This document shows, one piece after another, positions 5,529 through 11,208 of a stretch of DNA of 11,208 bases (positions within the stretch are counted from its first letter, which is position 1; every line of letters begins with the position of its first letter). The notes beneath the pieces are model-generated. The model did no database searches, was not told the DNA's origin, and was given only the letters and a program-made list of their open reading frames with translations. This DNA comes from Thermoanaerobaculales bacterium. Its GTDB lineage: Bacteria; Acidobacteriota; Thermoanaerobaculia; Thermoanaerobaculales; Sulfomarinibacteraceae. The DNA lies in the NCBI GenBank assembly GCA_025456385.1, contig JALOKS010000068.1:1-11208 (forward strand), given 5' to 3'. The position numbers and the translations under genes were made by a program.

Positions 5529-6570
5529 TCTCGTAACGCCAGCCGAAGGGATCCTCGCGGCTCGCGGTCTGAATGCCAGTCAGGGCCTCGTACAGCTGGT
5601 GCCAGCGCTCGTCGAACGGGAATTCCCAGCGCCGTTCGCCGTCAACGATGGAGGCCACCCAGACGAGCACCGCAGCGGTGCCGCAGCAGGCGGCGGCCGC
5701 GAGCGCATCGAGCTCGTCGACCGCGATCTTCCGCTCCTCGACCGGCCACTTGAAGATCGCCGCGGCGATCTCGAGCACCGAGACGCGGGTGATCGAGCGC
5801 AGGATGCTTCCCGAGTCCGGAGTGACCAGCGTGTCGCCTTTGAAGGCGAGGAAGTTGGCGGCCCCGATCTCCTCGATGTAGCGGTGCTCCACCGGGTCGA
5901 GGTAGAGCGCGTCGGCGAAGCCCGCCGCCTTGGCGTCGGCGCCCGGTTTGAAGGAGGAGGCGTAGTTGCCGCCCGCCTTGATGTGCCCGGTGCCGTGCGG
6001 CGCGGCACGGTCGAGGCGGCTGATCATGAATGACTTGCCCTGGTCCGGCCCGAAGCCTCCCCGGTAGTAGGGTCCGACCGGGCTGACGAAAACCCTGAAG
6101 AGGTACCTCGATGCCGGCTTGACGCCGACGTTGTCGCCGATCCCGAGGTACATGGGCCGCAGGTAGAGCGCCGCCCCGCTGCCGTGTGGCGGCAGGTAGG
6201 GGAGATTGGCGAGAGTGGCCTCCTCGATACCGCGCAGGAAGAGCGCCTCCGGGACCTCGGGCCCCTGGAGGAGCCTCGCGCCCTCGTTGAGCCGCCGCGC
6301 GTTCTCGAGCGGACGGAAGGCATAGGGCCTGCCGTCCGGACCCCGGTTGACCTTCATGCCCTCGAAGAGCTGCTGCCCGTAGTGCAGGCACTGGCTGCCT
6401 TCGGGGACGTGCACGGTGCCGTCCTCGATCATTCCGCGGACCCGCCACACGCCGTGCTCGAAGACGGCCTCGAAACGGTATGGGCAGGCGAGGTAGTCGA
6501 AACCGAGCTTCGAGAAATCAACGTTGACCGTCGAGCGGTTATCGAGGAAGTAGTACCGTGGCTTCTGCAT
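5518..6570 (-). CDS. ilvE: branched-chain amino acid aminotransferase
   Basis: Class IV PLP aminotransferase (BCAT), 350 aa, transferring the amino group between leucine/isoleucine/valine and 2-oxoglutarate in the cytoplasm. Length and motifs match the eukaryotic-like type (~350 aa) rather than the ~300-aa E. coli IlvE. Seen: LHYGQQLFEGMKVNRG, YLRPMYLGIG, the PLP lysine in GTGHIKAGGNYASS (Lys198), and EEIGAANFLAFKGD followed by ILRSITRVSVLEIA, which bind the cofactor phosphate and substrate. All key residues are intact. The ATG at 6570 has an excellent Shine-Dalgarno (GGAGGAG, spacing about 5-6). The open frame continues upstream to about 6966, but the extension lies beyond that ribosome site and crosses the start of the divergent lipoprotein gene. 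It shares the glutamate/2-oxoglutarate couple with gdhA nearby. Confidence 0.94.
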   Translation of the reverse strand: MQKPRYYFLDNRSTVNVDFSKLGFDYLACPYRFEAVFEHGVWRVRGMIEDGTVHVPEGSQCLHYGQQLFEGMKVNRGPDGRPYAFRPLENARRLNEGARLLQGPEVPEALFLRGIEEATLANLPYLPPHGSGAALYLRPMYLGIGDNVGVKPASRYLFRVFVSPVGPYYRGGFGPDQGKSFMISRLDRAAPHGTGHIKAGGNYASSFKPGADAKAAGFADALYLDPVEHRYIEEIGAANFLAFKGDTLVTPDSGSILRSITRVSVLEIAAAIFKWPVEERKIAVDELDALAAAACCGTAAVLVWVASIVDGERRWEFPFDERWHQLYEALTGIQTASREDPFGWRYEITD

Positions 6571-6865
6571 GCACTCCTCCGCACGGTTCGAGGATGTCCG
6601 CGGCCGCTCGCCGGCGTCGGGCCGGGACCGGGGCGCGGCGTCGGACCCGGGCGCCGCGGACAGGATACCCGTTCCGGACCGGGAAGCGCCACCCGGGGCC
6701 CGATCGGCGGGAGGTCTCGCGACGGGCGGTCGGCCGGCGTCCACGGGTGTCATCCAAAGGGGTCGGAGGAGGGGCGGTCGGGATGGGTTTTTGGAGCCCG
6801 CATGTGGCATCCCGCTTGCTAGTGAGTGTGCGGCGACCTTCGTGCCGCCGTTGAAAGGAGTGATG
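6571..6865. other. divergent intergenic region between ilvE and lipoprotein gene
   Basis: About 295 nt separate the two starts. On the minus strand TATCCT (6667-6662) could be a -10 for ilvE, but no matching -35 is visible. On the plus strand a T5 run (6788-6792) and TTGGAG (6791-6796) lack a clear -10. Most of 6590-6780 is very GC-rich and featureless. No riboswitch, T-box or leader peptide was recognised. Confidence 0.5.
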
Positions 6866-7471
6866 ATGAGTAGAGTGCTTTTCTCCAAGATCGGACCAGC
6901 GGTGCTCGTTCTTGCCTTTGTCGCAGCGGCCGGCCTCGGCTGCTCGAGCGCGACCCCGACGGACACCCCCGGGGTCGACCGGATGGGGTCGTACGTGATG
7001 CGGCAGTACGGCCCGCAGCTGTGGACGGTGCTGGGCTACCGTTTCGCGAGCTCGCAGGTCAGCGACGAGTGGCTGATCCTGGATGTCGGCCTGAGCTCGC
7101 CCAACGGCCAGTCGGCGCGGGTGACGCGTGACGCGGTCTTCGTGAGGACGCCCGCCGGCGACACCATCCGCCTCGCGACGCAGACCGAGTTCAACCAGGC
7201 CTACGGCGCCCTGCGGCCGGTCATCGCGCGCTCGAACGTCGACGCGGACCCGCTCGACTACTTCCCACCGAGCCGCGTCGAGTGCTCGATCCAGTTCTTC
7301 GTCTCGCCCGGGGGCGGAGTCGCCTTCGACGAGGTGACGGTCAGCGACATCCGCGGTTGCTTCGGCAAGCTGTTCTTCCAGGTTCCCGGAGGCATCCAAC
7401 CCGGCCGCTGGGTCTTCGGCATCGATCTGCCGGAGAGCGAAACCCGGATCCCTTTCGAGATCGGGGAGTAG
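6866..7471 (+). CDS. putative lipoprotein, beta-rich, function unknown
   Basis: Protein of 201 aa not assignable to a named family. It begins with a typical export signal: basic n-region (SRVLFSK), hydrophobic core (PAVLVLAFVAAA) and GLGCSS, with Cys26 the likely lipid attachment site. Gly at -3 and Leu at -2 are not the standard lipobox. The mature part alternates hydrophobic and polar residues as in a beta sandwich (EWLILDVGLSSPNGQSARVT, VECSIQFFVSPGGGVAFDEV, GRWVFGIDLPESETRIPFEI), reminiscent of DUF4352-like secreted domains, but this is only a resemblance. Two further cysteines (VECSI and RGCFG) could form a disulfide. Two adjacent ATGs exist (6863, 6866); the second is preferred because AAAGGAG ends 5 nt before it and only 2 nt before the first. 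Followed directly by the heptamer repeat region. Confidence 0.75.
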   Translation: MSRVLFSKIGPAVLVLAFVAAAGLGCSSATPTDTPGVDRMGSYVMRQYGPQLWTVLGYRFASSQVSDEWLILDVGLSSPNGQSARVTRDAVFVRTPAGDTIRLATQTEFNQAYGALRPVIARSNVDADPLDYFPPSRVECSIQFFVSPGGGVAFDEVTVSDIRGCFGKLFFQVPGGIQPGRWVFGIDLPESETRIPFEIGE

Positions 7472-7489
7472 CGGCCGCCCGCCCGCCCG

Positions 7490-7531
7490 GGAGCAGGTAG
7501 CAAGGAGCAGGGAGCAAGGAGCAAGGAGCAG
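7490..7531 (+). repeat. six tandem 7-bp repeats, block A
   Basis: Six consecutive heptamers without gaps: GGAGCAG, GTAGCAA, GGAGCAG, GGAGCAA, GGAGCAA, GGAGCAG. The block is preceded and followed by C/G-only spacer sequence built on GCCCGCCCG. It starts 18 nt after the lipoprotein stop codon. Confidence 0.92.
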
Positions 7532-7553
7532 GCACCGCCCGGCCGCCCGCCCG

Positions 7554-7581
7554 GGATCAGGGGCCAGGGTTCAAGGAGCAG
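7554..7581 (+). repeat. four degenerate 7-bp repeats, block B
   Basis: GGATCAG, GGGCCAG, GGTTCAA, GGAGCAG, in phase with each other and separated from block A by 22 nt of GCCCGCCCG-type spacer. Consensus with block A is GGNNCA(G/A). This block is the left arm of an imperfect hairpin with block C. Confidence 0.85.
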
Positions 7582-7612
7582 GTGTCGCCCGCCCGGCGCG
7601 GCGCAGCCTTCC

Positions 7613-7639
7613 CTGCTCCCTGCTGCCTGCCCCCTGATC

Positions 7640-7640
<1 letters not shown>
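7613..7640 (-). repeat. four inverted 7-bp repeats, block C, touching gdhA stop
   Basis: Read on the minus strand: GGATCAG, GGGGCAG, GCAGCAG, GGAGCAG. Its order of units mirrors block B, so B and C can pair into a stem of about 28 bp with several mismatches around a GC-rich loop of about 31 nt. The last base of block C (7640) is also the last base of the gdhA TAG stop codon. The structure may slow or end transcription from both sides; no T-tract is present. Confidence 0.8.
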
Positions 7641-9055
<1,415 letters not shown>

Positions 9056-9092
9056 GAGCGGCCTCCCTCGACTCGGGTCGGTCGGTTGGGGG

Positions 9093-9101
9093 ATGATAGC
9101 A
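9093..9101 (-). promoter_or_regulatory. gdhA: extended -10 promoter of gdhA
   Basis: On the minus strand TGC-TATCAT (9101-9093): a TGN extension directly before a hexamer matching 5 of 6 of TATAAT. No -35 is recognisable at 15-18 nt, as is common for extended -10 promoters. The start would be near 9086, giving a leader of about 30 nt carrying GGGAGG. Confidence 0.5.
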
Positions 9102-9156
9102 GGCGGAGTGGAGCTCGGCCTTCCGTGATGCTCGGGAGGCAGCGAACGGGAGTCTC

Positions 9157-9942
9157 ATGCACCTCCGCAGGATCACCTTCGACAACGGCTCCGGCGACCG
9201 TCTCGCGGCGCTGCTCGACCTGCCTTCGGAGGCTCCACCGCTCGCCCACGCACTCTTCGCCCACTGCTTCACCTGCTCGAAGGACTACAAGGCGGTGGCG
9301 AACGTGTCGAGGGCGCTGGCTGCGGAAGGCGTGGCGGTTCTCCGCTTCGACTTCACCGGGCTCGGGGAGAGCGGCGGTCAGTTCTCGGACACCACCTTCT
9401 CGTCCAACGTGGCGGACCTGGTCGCCGCGGCCGCGTTCATGGGGCGCGAGCTCGAGCCGCCGAAGATCCTCATCGGCCACTCTCTAGGCGGGGCGGCCGT
9501 CCTGCAGGCCGCGGCGCGGATTCCGTCGGCGGCGGCGGTGGTGACGATCGCCGCGCCCTCGTCGACGGCCCACCTCGCGGCCATGATCCGCTCCTCGGCG
9601 AGCGAGATCGAGAGCCTGGGGCAGGCGGAGGTCGCGATCGCCGGGCGGTCGTTCCGGATCCGCCGCAGCTTCCTCGAGGACCTCGAGGCGGTCTCGATGC
9701 ACGACGTGATCGCGGGCCTGAATCGGGCGTTGTTGGTGATCCACTCGCCGCAGGACCGGACGGTTCCAATCCGTGACGCCGAGGAGATCTTCGCCGCCGC
9801 CCGACAGCCCAAGAGCTTCCTCTCACTCGACCGCGCGGACCACCTCCTGACGGACGCCGACGACAGCCGCTTCGTGGGTGCGATGATCGCCTCCTGGGCG
9901 CGGCGGCACCTCGGCCGGTCCGAGGCGCGGCGCGATCCCTGA
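9157..9942 (+). CDS. alpha/beta hydrolase of the OsmC-fusion type, OsmC absent
   Basis: Serine hydrolase of the alpha/beta fold, 261 aa, cytoplasmic; the substrate is unknown. Nucleophile motif GHSLGG (Ser109), acid Asp200 in HSPQDRTVPI, and His229 in DRADHLLTD complete a triad in the right order. Other family marks: FAHCFTCSKDYKA, where the oxyanion region lies, and RFDFTGLGESGGQFSDTTFSSN. The wording of the C-terminal part (IF-AAARQPKSFLSLD-ADHLL) is that of hydrolases usually fused to an OsmC peroxidase-like domain. Here the protein stops soon after the hydrolase domain and no OsmC gene follows. The ATG at 9157 has GGGAG (9148-9152) upstream; the gene is divergent from gdhA across 101 nt and no clear promoter is seen on this strand. 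Confidence 0.92.
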   Translation: MHLRRITFDNGSGDRLAALLDLPSEAPPLAHALFAHCFTCSKDYKAVANVSRALAAEGVAVLRFDFTGLGESGGQFSDTTFSSNVADLVAAAAFMGRELEPPKILIGHSLGGAAVLQAAARIPSAAAVVTIAAPSSTAHLAAMIRSSASEIESLGQAEVAIAGRSFRIRRSFLEDLEAVSMHDVIAGLNRALLVIHSPQDRTVPIRDAEEIFAAARQPKSFLSLDRADHLLTDADDSRFVGAMIASWARRHLGRSEARRDP

Positions 9943-9947
9943 TGAGG

Positions 9948-9966
9948 CCCGGCGGTGGCCGCCGGG
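9948..9966. terminator. GC-only hairpin between convergent genes
   Basis: CCCGGCGG (9948-9955), loop TGG, CCGCCGGG (9959-9966): a perfect 8-bp stem of G and C only. It lies 5 nt after the hydrolase stop and 23 nt from the stop of the convergent PPIase gene. No T-tract follows on either strand, so if it terminates transcription it does so as a bidirectional, U-less hairpin or with Rho. Confidence 0.5.
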
Positions 9967-9989
9967 GCTGGCGCGTGACGGCGTCCGGG

Positions 9990-11006
9990 CTAGGACGACG
10001 AGCCCTGGCCCTCGCCACCCGAGGGCGCCGCGGTGACCGGTCTGATGTCGGCGTTCTGGCCGAGCGAGCGCAGCAGCTCCTGCACCTGAGCGGCGACCTT
10101 GCCCTGGGCGACTAAGGCCCGCACCCGCGGGGTGGCCTCCTCGAGGGTCGGCGCCTCGGCGGGCAGCTTCTGCTCGACCTCGAGGACGTGGAGGCCGAGG
10201 TGCGTGCGCACGACCTCGGAGATGCCGCCGGGCTCGAGTGCGAAGGCCGCATCCGCGACCGGCGGCACCGTGTGCTCGCGGTCGATCACGCCGAGGTCGC
10301 CGCCGCGCTCGGCCTCCGGACCCTCCGAGAGCTCGCGTGCGAGCGCCGCGAACTCCTCGCCGGCGAGGGCGCGCTGGCGGGCCGCCTCGGCACGGGCGCG
10401 GGCCGCATCGACCGCCTGCTGGTTGGCGCCGACTCCGGCGGCGAAGAAGATCTGGCGGGCGCGGACCCGCTCGGGCGCCTGGAACATCCCGGGGTTCGCG
10501 GCGAAGAAGTCGGCGATCTCCTGGTCGCTGACCGTGATGGTGGGCGCCACGTCCTTCTCGATCAGGGTCCGGGCGAGGTCCATCTCGGTGATGGTGGCGA
10601 GCAGGCGCTCGCGGCTCGAGCCGGCGGCGGCGAGCGCCGCTTCGAGCTCCTCGCGACCGCCCGCCTGCTGCTCGGAGGCCTTCGCGAGCTCGGCGATCCG
10701 GAGGTCGTTCGGGCGGTGGCCGCGGCGCCTGGCCTCCTGGGCGAGGAGCTTCTGCTCGATCACCCGCTGGGTGGCCATCTGGACGAGCTCCTGGTCGGGC
10801 GGCACCTCGCGCCCGAGGGCCTTGAGCTGGCCGGAGATGTTGCGCATGACCGCACTGATGTCGGCCGCGTAGACGACCTCGCCATTGACCTCGAGGACCG
10901 GAGGGTTGATGCCGGGCGCGGCGGGTGCTGCTTCGCGGGCGCTGCCGACGGCGGCCGCGAGCAGTGCGGCGGCTGTGATGCCCAGAAGCGTGTGACGAAT
11001 GCTCAT
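9990..11006 (-). CDS. secreted parvulin-type peptidyl-prolyl isomerase (SurA/PpiC-like)
   Basis: Exported foldase/chaperone of the SurA-PrsA-PpiC group, 338 aa, acting on proline bonds or unfolded proteins in the periplasm. Signal peptide about 1-23 (IRHTLLGITAAALLAAAVGSA). Residues about 37-175 form a SurA_N-like helical chaperone region (VNGEVVYAADI, then VIEQKLLAQEARRRG, then VSDQEIADFFAANP). The parvulin domain spans about 178-280, with the conserved EFAALARELSEGPEAERGGD and the end GLHVLEVEQ. The first conserved histidine of parvulins (as in R-A-x-H-I-L) is Gln here (RARQIFF, Gln185); the second, His273, is kept. The tail is Ser/Gly/Pro-rich. ATG at 11006 with GGAAAGG upstream. It follows the methyltransferase-like gene by 58 nt on the same strand and may be co-transcribed with it. 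Confidence 0.92.
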   Translation of the reverse strand: MSIRHTLLGITAAALLAAAVGSAREAAPAAPGINPPVLEVNGEVVYAADISAVMRNISGQLKALGREVPPDQELVQMATQRVIEQKLLAQEARRRGHRPNDLRIAELAKASEQQAGGREELEAALAAAGSSRERLLATITEMDLARTLIEKDVAPTITVSDQEIADFFAANPGMFQAPERVRARQIFFAAGVGANQQAVDAARARAEAARQRALAGEEFAALARELSEGPEAERGGDLGVIDREHTVPPVADAAFALEPGGISEVVRTHLGLHVLEVEQKLPAEAPTLEEATPRVRALVAQGKVAAQVQELLRSLGQNADIRPVTAAPSGGEGQGSSS

Positions 11007-11064
11007 GACTCGACCTTTCCGCGGCTGGCCCCTCCGCGCGGACCGGCGCGCACCAACCTGACCA

Positions 11065-11208
11065 TTATCGCTTGGAGAGCCGCGCGAGGTAGGCCCCGCG
11101 GGCGCCCCAGGCGCCGATCTCGAAGTCGAAGGCCGCTGCCTCGGCGTGCCGCTGCAGGCGCCCGGCGTCGACGAAGAGCCACGGGTAGGGCTCGCCCTGC
11201 ACCTCCCC
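11065..11208 (-). CDS. C-terminus of probable methyltransferase, cut by window edge
   Basis: The final 47 residues of a gene entering from the right edge: EVQGEPYPWLFVDAGRL, then RHAEAAAFDFEIG, ending YLARLSKR before TAA (11067-11065). The pattern Q-G-x-x-Y-P-W-L-F-V-D-x-x-x-L and the end YLARL are those of the last strands of class I SAM-dependent methyltransferases. The SAM-binding part lies outside the window, so substrate and subfamily cannot be given. It precedes the PPIase gene on the same strand. Confidence 0.55.
   Translation of the reverse strand, partial: GEVQGEPYPWLFVDAGRLQRHAEAAAFDFEIGAWGARGAYLARLSKR

Noticed and set aside
6571..6966. N-terminal extension of ilvE by up to about 130 residues
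   Set aside because: The ATG at 6570 has a strong GGAGGAG site and the protein then has the normal family length; the extension crosses the lipoprotein start region and has no motif.

Overview
The window is high-GC DNA (roughly 70 % G+C by eye). It most likely comes from the chromosome of a Gram-negative bacterium. A secreted parvulin-type chaperone, a YqgE/AlgH protein, lipoprotein-like signal peptides and an eukaryotic-type branched-chain aminotransferase would suit a high-GC lineage such as Acidobacteriota or a deltaproteobacterial relative. No 16S rRNA or other firm marker is present, so this placement is an inference. There are no tRNA or rRNA genes, insertion sequences, CRISPR arrays or phage genes.

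Layout. Positions 1-2719 (+) hold a tight cluster: alanine racemase (5' end cut off by the window), a family 2 glycosyltransferase with an apparent internal deletion, and an exported protein with two PEGA-like domains. The first two point to cell envelope synthesis. Positions 2720-3041 are an AT-richer island with a sigma70-like promoter, a closable stem and a strong intrinsic terminator. This is the best candidate here for something undescribed: a small RNA of about 165 nt, or else a long 3' untranslated region of the alr cluster. Positions 3042-4558 (-) are a two-gene unit, an exported TPR protein with a BamE-like C-terminal half, translationally coupled (GTGA overlap) to YqgE/AlgH. A short divergent promoter region with a perfect palindrome separates it from an SseB-C-like gene (4643-5083, +) that may be leaderless. 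A STAS anti-sigma antagonist (5187-5528, +) follows from its own promoter and overlaps tail-to-tail with ilvE (5518-6570, -).

Positions 6866-7471 (+) encode a putative lipoprotein. Between it and glutamate dehydrogenase gdhA (7640-9055, -) lies an unusual array of 7-bp repeats, GGNNCA(G/A), present in direct and inverted blocks that can fold into a long hairpin. An alpha/beta hydrolase (9157-9942, +) is divergent from gdhA. It ends convergently, across a GC-only hairpin, with a secreted parvulin-like peptidyl-prolyl isomerase (9990-11006, -). The 3' end of a probable methyltransferase gene (11065-11208, -) enters from the right edge.

The gene set is mostly core metabolism and envelope biology: D-alanine supply, outer-membrane protein folding, branched-chain amino acid and glutamate nitrogen metabolism. 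gdhA and ilvE are linked through glutamate/2-oxoglutarate. I see no defence system or biosynthetic cluster. The unusual content is in the intergenic regions and in a few altered domains.
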